From assembly GCA_027596075.1 (NCBI GenBank), contig JADGJC010000002.1, positions 1 to 64,000 on the forward strand: a DNA stretch of 64,000 bases, in the 5' to 3' direction. A program made the translations under genes and the position numbers. This stretch comes from Rhizophlyctis rosea. Its lineage: Eukaryota; Chytridiomycota; Chytridiomycetes; Rhizophlyctidales; Rhizophlyctidaceae. Each line of letters opens with the position of its first letter. The stretch's first letter is position 1. The notes under the pieces were generated by a model that worked only from the letters and a program-made list of their open reading frames with translations, did no database searches and was not told the origin of the DNA. Shown one piece after another: positions 48,537 through 57,914 of the stretch.

Positions 48537-48748
48537 ACCTCAGACCTGACCCTCATTCCTAACCCTCAGACCTAACCGTCATCTTAGTCCCCATTTTCTC
48601 ACTTTTTTTCACCTTTTTTTTCACTTTTTTCACTTTTTTCACCCTTTTTTTCACACTTTTTTCCTGGCTCATTTTTCACTAGAGCTTGGAAATCCGTGGG
48701 GGTGGCTGAAAAAAACTGGTAGTATTGACTGTCCATCTGTATAGTAGT
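48537..48748 (-). repeat. Right terminal inverted repeat (about 212 bp)
   Basis: The reverse complement begins ACTACTATACAG and matches the left end closely for about 85 bases. It then has an expanded stretch of T-runs with CAC spacers (48600-48662) that the left arm largely lacks. The inner 50 bases again match the left arm (GGTCTGAGGGTTAG block). Confidence 0.88.
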
Positions 48749-49050
48749 AACAGGGAAACTGGGAACCAAGGTGAGCAAGTTGGATCATGGATGGTGACGA
48801 CGCCACATGTCCGCCATGGCCCATGCGACGCCCGCTGATCGCGTCTCGCTCGATGTCGGGCCACATTTTGATGTGAGGTCATTTATCCTGACGCGTGATG
48901 GGCAGTAGGAGTCGGTTGGACGATGGACCCTTTCCCATCCTTTTTCCGCAAACCATATAAATAGCCACATTTTGAAGCAAAGGCACCAAGGCGTCCAAAG
49001 ATCCACTATCCTCTAAATCAATATCATTTTTGACCTCTCAATCTACAAAG
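48749..49050 (+). promoter_or_regulatory. SDR gene promoter with a TATA-like box
   Basis: TATAAATAG at 48956-48964 lies about 87 bp before the SDR start codon at 49051. The mobile element ends 300 bp before that start, so its right arm could influence this promoter. The rest of the stretch has no gene. Confidence 0.55.
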
Positions 49051-50331
49051 ATGCCTGACATTTTCAAAACCTTGACCACCGGGGAGTATCCTCACAATCC
49101 TACTCATTGGAAAATCAGGAACCGCAACCATTTCCCGTTCTCCAGCTGGGATCGGCTACCGACCTTATCGTTTGCAGTCTCGAACACCGCCCTTGCCCTA
49201 TCTGCAACAGTTTCGTCGCTCGCCAGCGCTGTATTGACTTTGACAGTGTTTGTACCCATCGGGCTGGTCAGGAGTGTTGTGGATCTCTTTACAAGGAGGA
49301 AAAATGCGATTCAACTGAATGGGCGGGAGAGGGTGGTGGTGATCACCGGTGCAAGGTACGGATCATGCGCCGGCTTCAGATATCAATTCTCATCTTCATA
49401 CTGACTGATTACCATGCGGAAAATAATAGTAGCGGCATGGGTGGAGCTTTGGCGCTTGAATATTCCGCACCGGGAACGCATTTGTACATCATTGGCCGCA
49501 ATAAGGGTAGACTTTCAAGAATTGAGTGTTTCTAATTACGAAGCGCTGTATTTACCATTGCTCATCAGAGCGGTTGGATATCATCCGACAGCAAGGGGTT
49601 GATCATGGCGCGAAAGTGGATACACTATCCATTGATTTCCTGACGGACGCGGGTCGTTCCGAGCTAAAAGCACAGATTACCGAAATCGATCGCAAGCACA
49701 ATGGGATTGATCTCATAATTTGCGCGGCGGCTGTAACTGGTCACTTGGACGAGATTGAAGGAGGAGAGGGTTGGGGCGATGAAATGGCCAACAGGATTAT
49801 TGACGTGAACTTGAAGGCCGTTATGAATTCCGCGTTGGTTGCTTGGGAACTCATGGCGAAGAGGAAGCGGGGACAGGTATGACTTTAATGCATCTACTTT
49901 GTGGTTTGCAAATGCTAACTCCAACCCGGGTGTAGATCTGCATCTTCTCATCCATTGCAGGGTGGTTCACGGTACCCAGTCTTGCCCTCTACGGATCCAG
50001 CAAAGCCTTCCTCAAACTCTTCGGCATGAACCTTCGCTCAATGTCCATTCCCTACAACATCAACGTCACAACCGTCTTCCCGGGCCTCGTCCATTCAAAA
50101 ATGACCGAGACCATGATGCCTCATTCCACCTTCCCACGATGGGCCTTCGTACACCCGCTCAAGGCCGCCCAGATTATCAAGTCTGGCTTGGAAGAAAACA
50201 GGTCGATTGTGACCTTCCCACTTTCGGAATCATTGCCCCAATTTGCATTGCAGGGTGTAAACCCTCTGTGTGAGGAGCTCGGGCTGTGGTTTGGTCAGGG
50301 AAGTGATGTTGCGACAGACTTCGCTTCATGA
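49051..50331 (+). CDS. Membrane-anchored short-chain dehydrogenase/reductase
   Basis: NAD(P)H-dependent oxidoreductase of the SDR superfamily. The N-terminus (MPDIFKTLTTGEYPHNPTHW) is followed by a hydrophobic segment (TVSSLASAVLTLTVFVPIGL) that is a likely membrane anchor. The cofactor motif joins across an intron as ITGASSGMGGALALEYSAPG. The middle motif usually NNAG is ICAAAV here. Catalytic residues are visible: Ser in ICIFSSIAGW and YxxxK as YGSSKAF. The C-terminus (SLPQFALQGVNPL) carries no ER signal that I can see. 3-ketodihydrosphingosine reductase has the same plan, but SDR subfamilies cannot be told apart by eye. Start chosen as ATG 49051; an upstream TTG extends the frame. Confidence 0.85.
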
Positions 50332-50418
50332 GCGGCAATACGGGAGGGGCTTGGGGTGCATGTGTACATATATTGCAAACAATCATTTTCCAATATAAAC
50401 CTCATGGTTGCGAATTTC

Positions 50419-50808
50419 TCATTCTGGCAATGTATCACGCAACAATATCACGTCCACGTTGTCGTGAGCACCCTGTAGGAGGATTTCTCCTTGGAAGTTT
50501 ACCACCTTCCGTTTCTGATAATATAGTTCGTTAGCGGAGAATCATAATCTCACAAGAGAGTACAAGGAAAGTTGCAAACCTTTGCTGCTTTCAATGTGCC
50601 AACGATCCCCTCGAAAATATTCGCACACCGATCATCTCGTACCAAAATTCCGAACTTCACGACCTTTCGTCCTTGAGCTATGGTTTTGTGTTGGTTGACC
50701 CTTGAGTTTGCGAACGTTTTCACCTCAAAACTTACAGTCCGTTGTTCCCAACCTTTGAATCTCTTCAATAAGCTTCTTTATCTCCTCTGTTACTTGATGC
50801 GAAGTCAT
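50419..50808 (-). CDS. Costars-family actin regulator
   Basis: Small protein related to the C-terminus of the actin-binding Rho-activating protein (ABRA/STARS); the Dictyostelium costars protein affects actin dynamics. Three exons give about 88 residues: MTSHQVTEEIKKLIEEIQRL and GTTD, then SQGRKVVKFGILVRDDRCAN with IFEGIVGTLKAAK, then KRKVVNFQGEILLQGAHDNV and DVILLRDTLPE. The first intron is spliced to a TAG acceptor (giving TDSQGRK), because the nearby AAG would create a stop. The gene is convergent with the SDR gene, 87 bp apart. Confidence 0.9.
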
Positions 50809-51089
50809 CGTGGTGAATTCAGTTTGAGATGGGTTTGAGGAGAAGGGAGTTTGATTGTTTCCCCACCCGCCACCACCAAGGATCAGAAACCAGGGTCGGC
50901 AGATTTATCCCCCGATGTTCGCCAAATTTACCCGCACTCCAAATCATTTCCCCTCCTCGCAAGCGAATGAACAAAAACAGACCCCCACCAACCAAAACGA
51001 TCTATAGGTACAGTAGCTGCTATGTCACAAAACGGAAGCACGCAAACTTGTAGGTAGGTTCTCGGTCGCAAAAGATTAATTGCCACTCG

Positions 51090-51098
51090 AAAAAAAAA
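51090..51098 (-). terminator. RNA polymerase III terminator of tRNA-Asp
   Basis: Nine T in a row on the minus strand begin about 10 bases after the tRNA 3' end, the usual Pol III stop. Confidence 0.85.
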
Positions 51099-51107
51099 TG
51101 CATACAG

Positions 51108-51179
51108 CTCTCAGTCCGGGAATTGAACCCGGGTCTCCCGCGTGACAGGCGGGGATACTGGCCACTATACTAACTGAGA
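51108..51179 (-). tRNA. tRNA-Asp (GUC)
   Basis: 72 bases with no intron. The acceptor stem pairs TCTCAGT with ACTGAGA, with G as the discriminator base. The D-arm carries TTAGTATAGTGG (A box). The anticodon loop reads CTGTCAC with GTC in the anticodon position. The T-arm carries GGTTCAATTCC (B box). All stems pair. CCA is not encoded, as usual in eukaryotes. Confidence 0.97.
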
Positions 51180-51742
51180 TTGATGTCTGCTGCCAGATTT
51201 GTGCATTCTTGTCGGCAAACCATGTCCTTCATGTAACAACATCCGGAGATGTCGGAAGATGTTCATCTTCCTTCTAGCATTGATTGTATGTTAAGCAAAG
51301 AGAGCTTGTGTGAAGCACATACGAAGGTCAGATTTTTGAAATGGGATGCAGCGAGCAGGCGAGAATATGATTGTGGAGCTTCCTTGACATTTTGGCTGTG
51401 GATTGGGGCTCCGAGTTCAACTGGATGAGAAAGGCACTATGGAAAAGGTGAGCGGGAGGGAATGTACGTCAAGCAAATGCCCCTTGCCTCGTTCAGCTAT
51501 TGCGGTAAAGTCGGTGTGAGATGGGAGAATAGTAAAAACGCTCAATGCGTGTATTGCTAAAACGAAAAGCTCCAACGGGTAACTGTGTAAGCTAACGTAA
51601 CATAGCTCAAAGGTGCCCGCTGCTCGCCCGTGTGTCTATCTGCAATCAAACCCTATCTGCAATATGAAGCCCGCCATTCGCCTATCTACAACCCAAGCCC
51701 TATCTAAAATGGGAAAGCATGCGTGATGCACCGTACCGCCAA
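51180..51742. other. 563-bp gap between tRNA-Asp and zinc-knuckle gene
   Basis: Two near-repeats of a sequence containing CCCTATCTGCAA / CCCTATCTAAAA are seen near 51650-51710, with CGCC steps. No gene or RNA was recognised. Confidence 0.4.
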
Positions 51743-53956
51743 TCAGAGGACTAACACATTTGGACAATTCTCGCCCAGATGCCCATTGACATCACAATAC
51801 CGACACGCCGCCTTACAATCCGCCGATTGATGATCCTTGGCCCAGCAGTTGGAGCAACGAATCGTCGACCCCCCGTACCGATGGAACCCCGAGTGCGCTG
51901 TCTTGCCCTCTCTCTCCCGGCCCCATCCACGCAATCGGCTACTATTCCCATTGCCTATCCCGCCATTCCTTTGCGCCTCCCTCAACTGACCGACCTCGTT
52001 CCGCAACTGATTGGCCTCGTCCCGCAACGCCTTGTTCTCTTCCGACAGCTTGCTGCACTGCTGCTTCATATGATCCAGAATTAATGATTCGTCGGCGAGT
52101 TGCTGGCGCAACGTCAGGTTATCGGCCATCAGAGCTTCAATTTGGAGTTGATGTTCGTCGGCAGGTGCAGGATCTGAGGATGTACGGTCCGTAGTCGTAC
52201 CATTGGTGCCGTCGTTGCTGCTGGGCGTTTCCGTGCGATCGTCGGTCAACGTCGCGACAATGCTTGATGGAGTGTTCTGAGGAACGATGGATTGCTCATC
52301 GTTCTGTGCCGCCTCTCCGCCCTTCTTTTTGTGCTTCTTCTTCCCGCCTTTGCTGGATTGACTGGAGTTGTTTGCCCCGTGGGCTGGCCCTTTCACACCC
52401 AGACTGACGATGCGTTCAGCCTCCTCCAGCAGAAGTTTAGCCACAATCCGCCCCAATTCCGACTGACAGTACTGAACTGCATTGTGCAAATTTTCCTTCA
52501 ATTCCGAGCTGCGCGTGATGAGGTCTTGGAGTTGCGTATCTTGGGTCATTTGGATCCGGTATTCGCGGAGCAACGTGGATTCCTTAGCTTCGCCAGCAGC
52601 AAGGATGGCGGTAACGGAAAGGAGGGCGGCTTTCACGGGTGCCGACGTCGTTGTCAATTGATGCAATCTTTCAAGCAAATCCGCCAGAATCTTCCGCTGC
52701 CGAACGTCGAAATCTTTCACGCGAGCTTGCCATTCATGACTTGCGCAACGCTCCATGCGGCCGAGTGCTGAGTTTGTGGAGTTTTCGAAGGAGGATTTGA
52801 ACGACACAAGCTGGGCAATCAGGAAATCGCGATGGGATTGGATTTTGGCTCTGATGAAATCGACTGTACTTTGCAAATCCGTCTCCGCGTCCGTCAAAGC
52901 GCCGAGGGCCTCCCGCACACGGCTTGCTGCAAATGGGCAATTTGGTTTGGTGGCCAGCAAAATCGGGAGCGTCTTCTCGCGGAAGGCTACGAACGCCGTG
53001 GTGAAGCGACGAATTGGAGTCGATACTGTTTCTGTCTCGAACTTCTCGAAATGTGCGATGACCCTTCCCATCCAAGTAGAAAACAATCCGTCCGCATCTT
53101 CAACCGTGGGTTGACTCCCTCCTTTCCGTCCCTTTTTCTTCCATTGATCTGTGTTCTTCGCCCAAAAGTCTCCGAATGAAATGGTACTTTCACTGAGACC
53201 CCGATCCTGCTTCAAGTTTCGGATGGGCAAACCAACAGCATCCAACTTCGCAAATTCCTGCAACACCGCCCGCGAACTCCCCCACAAACTTTCCACCTGC
53301 TGATACAAGATCTTCCGATGTTTTTGTTCTTGCCGTCCCAATAGCTCCTTTATGCTGTCCGCTTCCAGGGCTGCATCCCGCCATGTTTTCAGAGGCGATG
53401 GTTTCGGAAGCGGCCTGGCGTCCCCACACACCAAAAACTGAAAATCCTCCGCCGCCAAAATGTAGGTGTTCTTTTCCTTCTGAACGTGACTTGGCAGCAA
53501 GCATAGATGTGCGAGCTTCTTCTGAAGGCTTGTCCCGATGCCCCCCAATGTCTCATCGATCATTCTGTCCACGTCGACCGATGCAAACTGCTGGCCCCAG
53601 TCAATCGCCCCAGATGGAGCCGAAATCCACTGTTCTCCCAAACTCGCGACCTTGGCGCGGTCGCACTCCTGCAAATCCGAACACAACTCGACAAGAGGTT
53701 TCCGGCAAGGTGGCTTCCCCGTGATAGTTAGCTTGCCGAACTCGCGTTCGCCCAATGTGCGCTTGGAGAGTAGCTGACACCAATCACGTAGCGGGATGGA
53801 AAGCGCAGTGCTTCGAAGTTCTTTGTTCAACGCATCTTTCATGACCGCAACATGATCGAATCCGCGATCGGACAGGATACTCAGTGTCGTTTTTGGGTTG
53901 GCCATTCTGGATGGTCCTGGTGTAAGAAGTTTGAGTGAAGATGACAGTGATGTCAT
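51743..53956 (-). CDS. Intronless protein with two CCHC zinc knuckles
   Basis: A 737-residue single-exon frame starting MTSLSSSLKLLTPGPSRMAN. The first 500 residues form a long helical part with no catalytic motif that I recognise. A Lys-rich patch (KGGKKKHKKKGGEA) and a Ser/Thr-rich linker follow. A heptad coiled coil comes next (LTLRQQLADESLILDHMKQQ). At the C-terminus are two C-x2-C-x4-H-x4-C knuckles (CSNCWAKDHQSADC and CRYCDVNGHLGENC) that bind RNA or single-stranded nucleic acid in other proteins. Lack of introns in an intron-rich window and the Gag-like knuckles could mean an origin from a retroelement or retrocopy, but no protease or polymerase is attached. Function unknown. Confidence 0.75.
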   Translation of the reverse strand: MTSLSSSLKLLTPGPSRMANPKTTLSILSDRGFDHVAVMKDALNKELRSTALSIPLRDWCQLLSKRTLGEREFGKLTITGKPPCRKPLVELCSDLQECDRAKVASLGEQWISAPSGAIDWGQQFASVDVDRMIDETLGGIGTSLQKKLAHLCLLPSHVQKEKNTYILAAEDFQFLVCGDARPLPKPSPLKTWRDAALEADSIKELLGRQEQKHRKILYQQVESLWGSSRAVLQEFAKLDAVGLPIRNLKQDRGLSESTISFGDFWAKNTDQWKKKGRKGGSQPTVEDADGLFSTWMGRVIAHFEKFETETVSTPIRRFTTAFVAFREKTLPILLATKPNCPFAASRVREALGALTDAETDLQSTVDFIRAKIQSHRDFLIAQLVSFKSSFENSTNSALGRMERCASHEWQARVKDFDVRQRKILADLLERLHQLTTTSAPVKAALLSVTAILAAGEAKESTLLREYRIQMTQDTQLQDLITRSSELKENLHNAVQYCQSELGRIVAKLLLEEAERIVSLGVKGPAHGANNSSQSSKGGKKKHKKKGGEAAQNDEQSIVPQNTPSSIVATLTDDRTETPSSNDGTNGTTTDRTSSDPAPADEHQLQIEALMADNLTLRQQLADESLILDHMKQQCSKLSEENKALRDEANQLRNEVGQLREAQRNGGIGNGNSSRLRGWGREREGKTAHSGFHRYGGSTIRCSNCWAKDHQSADCKAACRYCDVNGHLGENCPNVLVL

Positions 53957-54951
53957 AATATCAGCTTACTCGTGAAACATACCACGCCTTATCCAGGGTA
54001 ACGGAACTCAAGATCTCAAAGCTGACCAGCCTCCAAAATATTTCAGATGCGAGGTTGGGAGTGCACCCCTTTGCGTGCGCTTTTGGGCTCATGGAATGGG
54101 AAAACAAACAATTCCCGAATTAGTGGCACAGGAAGTAAGTGACACAGAGTGGCTCATCTCTGCATTGAAATTGGGAATTGCACTTTCACATCGTCAAGTA
54201 TACAACCAATATGGCCCATTTGAGGCACCTAATTCTTATTGTAGGAAATTGTACCACCAGAATGACATCAGGATAACTAATCAATCCACTTGACACAAGC
54301 ATGAGCCACAATTCAAATTAATTTAGGATATGCACGAGCCTCATTATAAAGTCCTCCATCTTCAACACCCATTATGAAAGAATGCTAGAAGAGTGAAGAC
54401 ATGGAAGGATGAGAATAACGGGCTAACGGGACCAAAAATATGCCGAGGGACCCGACTCCCCACCTCCATAGCCGTTTTACCATCGCACCTTGATTGCAAA
54501 GTTTGAAAGCACCAAAGGCCTTGGACCCTGGGGACCCCATTTTGGTCCCATACAGCCGGGCGCGTCGGAGTTGTGGTGTGGTCCATGCGCATGGACCAAA
54601 GTCACCAAATTGACTGAGCCATCTTCTCTTCTAAAGATACCTACACCTCTCAAAGTCGACACCCTTTCTCTCCAACCTACAAACAACTCATGTCCACCTG
54701 GCATCTAAATCTCCGATATGCACACTTCATCGGCAGGTGATCACCACCGCTGATCTATCAACCCTCTCGGTAAAAGGTTCGTCCCTTGTGTCAGGCTGTC
54801 AAACGTTTAATCGTTTTCTAGGGGGTATTCCCTCCAGAACATTGCGACTTACACCACTGTCAACGACTCAACCTTCACAGACGACGCATCATACCATCGT
54901 CAATTGTAGTCTACGCCTAGCTGGCTTTGCCACACTTCCGTTCCCTCTCCT
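53957..54951. other. Intergenic region of about 1 kb
   Basis: Separates the zinc-knuckle gene from the membrane-protein gene. Their starts diverge, so both promoters are here. A TATAAAG sequence occurs near 54345. Short frames at 54362-54967 look like chance. Confidence 0.4.
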
Positions 54952-55684
54952 ATGGTCCTCACGCTAAACTTGCGTGACTCGCTGTTGTCAACCTACGCGC
55001 TGTTGGCCGCAATTACTGCGGTGGTCGTGGGGCTCCATGTCGCCTTTTACCGTAAACGGATATACAACCTGAAATACCGCACTCCGAGATCCCAAGCCGT
55101 AGCTCGCATCCATGTGGTCTCAGCATGGTTTACGACCTTTATCTTCCTATTGCGATATCTCGGCCTTTGCCGATCCGATCATCTTGTCATCCTAAGCTGC
55201 TTGTTGCTGCTCTTCATCGTAATGCCGACCGGGATGGAACTCATGCAATTCGCCGCCAATGATGGACCAATCGTTTACTGTGAGTGCGGGTATATCTCGA
55301 ATGCTCAATTGCCAAGTGTAATAATATGCAATTTCCTTCGCAGACTGTCTCTATATCATCTATGTCATATATGTCTTGAATTTCTCAGAGGCTATCGCCA
55401 AATACGCCATCACCGGAGAAATCCCATCACGTTGCATCCGGTCGTCAGTGGTCCTATTAGCCGAGCAACCAATTTCGCGCGTTATACCTACCATCTTATC
55501 TCGACTGGGCTACGGTCTACGGACTTCAATGGCGGTAGCGATTCCATTTGTAACAGTTAGTGGCGCGGGGATCACGTACGGGGATGTTGGGGTAGCTCTC
55601 ACGTCGGCGAGTTTGCTGCTCATATTATGCGTCGACCCCGCTGGGTTTAGCAGAAGGGTAGCCGAGAAGAGAAAACATATTTAG
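54952..55684 (+). CDS. Multi-pass membrane protein of unknown function
   Basis: Two exons joined in phase 1 across a GTGAGT...CGCAG intron (at VY/YCLYIIY). About 220 residues. The hydropathy suggests at least five or six membrane spans: LLAAITAVVVGLHVAF, VVSAWFTTFIFLLRYL, LVILSCLLLLFIVMP, YIIYVIYVLNF, TSMAVAIPFVTVSGAGI and VALTSASLLLILCV. A basic stretch (YRKRIYNLKYRTPRSQ) lies between the first two, probably cytosolic. No family motif is recognised. Start is the first ATG after the pyrimidine-rich leader. Confidence 0.7.
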
Positions 55685-56197
55685 GGGGTTTGTTATTTTA
55701 TAATCTTATATCAAGCGTGTTTGTAGATAGTTTTGCATTTTATATTTCTTAGCATAGTTCATTGTACAAATGTAGAAAGTTGTTTAGTATCTTTTTTCAA
55801 AGATAAACGTTAAATTGAATCGGCATCTCGGACTTTATCATCATTGTAGTGTTTCCAGGCAGATGTGCAAATTTGAAACGGTCAGGGCATCCAGCGTCAG
55901 GTATCATATGAGCAATCATTGCAACTGGAGGTATCTCCAGTCGGTATGCTTGGTCGACTCAAACCGATGTAAGTAAATAAACAAACCCAAGGGGAGTTGT
56001 GATGTCCGACTCGATCAGACGGTTTCATGCACCAGCTTGAGGAGCATCAAGCCACACAAGAACATCAAGATGTCCAGATTTCTCACTCTTGAAAACCTTC
56101 TTGAGAGTTTCTGTCATCCACGGTTCCAACTGGCACTTCATCGCCAACGGAAATTCCACACGATATTGATTTTAGTCTCTCAAATCATAACTTATTT
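55685..56197. other. 513-bp intergenic region
   Basis: Contains the 3' end of the membrane-protein gene and the promoter of the coiled-coil gene, both on the plus strand. AT-rich near 55690-55810. Nothing else recognised. Confidence 0.4.
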
Positions 56198-57742
56198 ATG
56201 TCCACCGTGTCGGAAGCGGCTCAGAAGCTACTTGAGGAAGAGAATGCGAAACTTCAAGGTTTGCTCCCACACAGACGCGTGTTCGAAGATGTGCTGACTG
56301 AACACCAATCATTTTCCAGAGGAACTCCGTCAAACGTCCATACAACTCGCGCAAACGACCAAAAAGTCTCGACAGTTGCTAGAGACCATTGTCAGTCAAC
56401 AGCAGTTTCTGGTGGACATCGGCGATCGACTGCGTGAAGTTGAAGCAGGCCAAGCGCGTGACGCCGATCTACGCGCGCAACTGCAAAAGGCCGAACGAGA
56501 ATTGACAAGTCTGAGGGACGAGAGGGGCACTCTAGTCAAGCGCCTCAAGAGTTTCCGTGAGCAGTATGAGAATGCATCCGAATTGAAACTGTTCTTGGCA
56601 CAGAAGGATAAGGAATTATCCGCGTGTCGCCAACAGTTATGGGATTTGGAGGGCCAAGGTAGAGTGTTAAGAGCAGCGATGCATTCAAACAATCACTGAT
56701 TTGCTCAGTCAATTGACATTGTAGTTCGGCAGTTGGCTGGTCATTCCGAACTTGTATCGCGTCTCAAGACGGAAAATTCGACTCTCACCATCACGATAAA
56801 TCAACTGAAGGCGGACAATGAAGATCTCGCTACAGCGGCGGCACGAATGGTCCCTTCTCAAAAAGCCAACCAGCTTGAAGCCCGCATTTCCGACCTTGAG
56901 AACCTCCTCACCCAAAGCCGCAAGGATGCCGAAGCACTACGTAAGAGATGTGCCTCAGAAGCGAACCGGCAGCGTGCAGCGACCGAAGCGTTACATGCCC
57001 AGCAGCAACAACTTCAATCAGACAATACCATCCTACGGGAGAGACTTGCTCATCATGCCGCCACGTCTCAAGAGAATGCCTTATTGAAGAGCCGCTGTGA
57101 GCGAATGATGGAGGAGCTTACGGCGTTGAGAGCTGGAAAATCGGTTGCGGAGAACGCAGCTATATCAGCTGCGGGACTGCAGGAACGGTTCACAAATGTA
57201 GCGAGGGAGCGGGACATGTTGCAGGAGAGGCTTGCGATGGCACTTCGGAGAGAGAAATCGTTGCTGAAGGATGTGGCGGAGGTGACGGAAGAGAATAGCG
57301 TACTGAGGAAGGGTTACCAGGATAGGACTACATCAATCAATTTGAATGCATCATTAAGGCGGAACGACATCCCGACCAACGATGACTCTGTGCTGTGGCG
57401 AGAGGTTAAGCCCAGTCGCGGCCACAATGTAAGGAATCCGCAATGACAGAATCTTGCATGGCCTTCAAGCCATTGACTTACTCCATTTCTCAGCAACCAC
57501 GTCCAGCCGACGATTTCCGGAGAAGTCTACCCGTCGGCACACATCGAATACGACCCCCAGCCGCCACGACCTCCACCCATCCCCGACCGATACCATCACA
57601 TAACAATCGCTCCCAAGATCAGCCAACCTTCATTCGCGAACAAGCAGAGCTATCGGACAAAATTTTGGATACATTCTCATCACAGATTAACTTGCTTGAA
57701 GCGGAGTTCAACGAGCTTTCTAAACAAACGAGAAATCTTTGA
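56198..57742 (+). CDS. Long coiled-coil protein, possibly centrosomal
   Basis: Four or more exons. Starts MSTVSEAAQKLLEEENAKLQ and continues in heptads almost throughout: TIVSQQQFLVDIGDRLREVE, SFREQYENASELKLFLAQKD, LVSRLKTENSTLTITINQLK, ALHAQQQQLQSDNTILRERL, RERDMLQERLAMALRREKSL. The C-terminal exon is Pro/Arg-rich and ends DTFSSQINLLEAEFNELSKQ. Such plans are common in centriole and basal-body proteins, but also in motor adaptors. The centrosome call is inference from the flagellate context only. No enzymatic domain. Confidence 0.7.
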
Positions 57743-57914
57743 TGTTTTTTCCAAACCGTTTACATGCATAAAATGCTTGATACATAATTTTTGTCTGAAG
57801 GCTGATGGGAGACGCTATTCTTTTGCTATCCTTGATATGTGCTACGCTGCTATGTGCTACCTAGTTTTTAGATAAAACTATGGAGGAGGTGGATTCTTGC
57901 TAATGAATACAGTG

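Larger units (their letters stand above)
45446..48748. mobile_element. 3.3-kb TIR element carrying a homeodomain gene
   Basis: A 3,303-bp segment bounded by imperfect terminal inverted repeats (45446-45601 and 48537-48748) and flanked by a 6-bp duplication. Both termini begin ACTACTATACAG. Inside, the one clear gene is the homeodomain gene at 46695-47456. No recognisable transposase was found on either strand, so it is either non-autonomous or uses an unrecognised enzyme. It sits between HSCB and an SDR gene and does not disrupt either coding region. A 6-bp duplication is not the usual size for hAT, Tc1/mariner, MULE or PIF/Harbinger, so the family is open. Confidence 0.85.
45440..48754. repeat. 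6-bp target site duplication AACAGG
   Basis: The hexamer AACAGG is at 45440-45445 and again at 48749-48754. Both copies directly abut the two ends of the terminal inverted repeats. Six matching bases at exactly these positions would be expected by chance about once in 4,096 tries. This is what supports insertion rather than local rearrangement. Confidence 0.85.

Noticed and set aside
48600..48662. T-rich tract considered as an independent microsatellite
   Set aside because: It lies inside the right terminal inverted repeat and aligns with a shorter counterpart in the left one.
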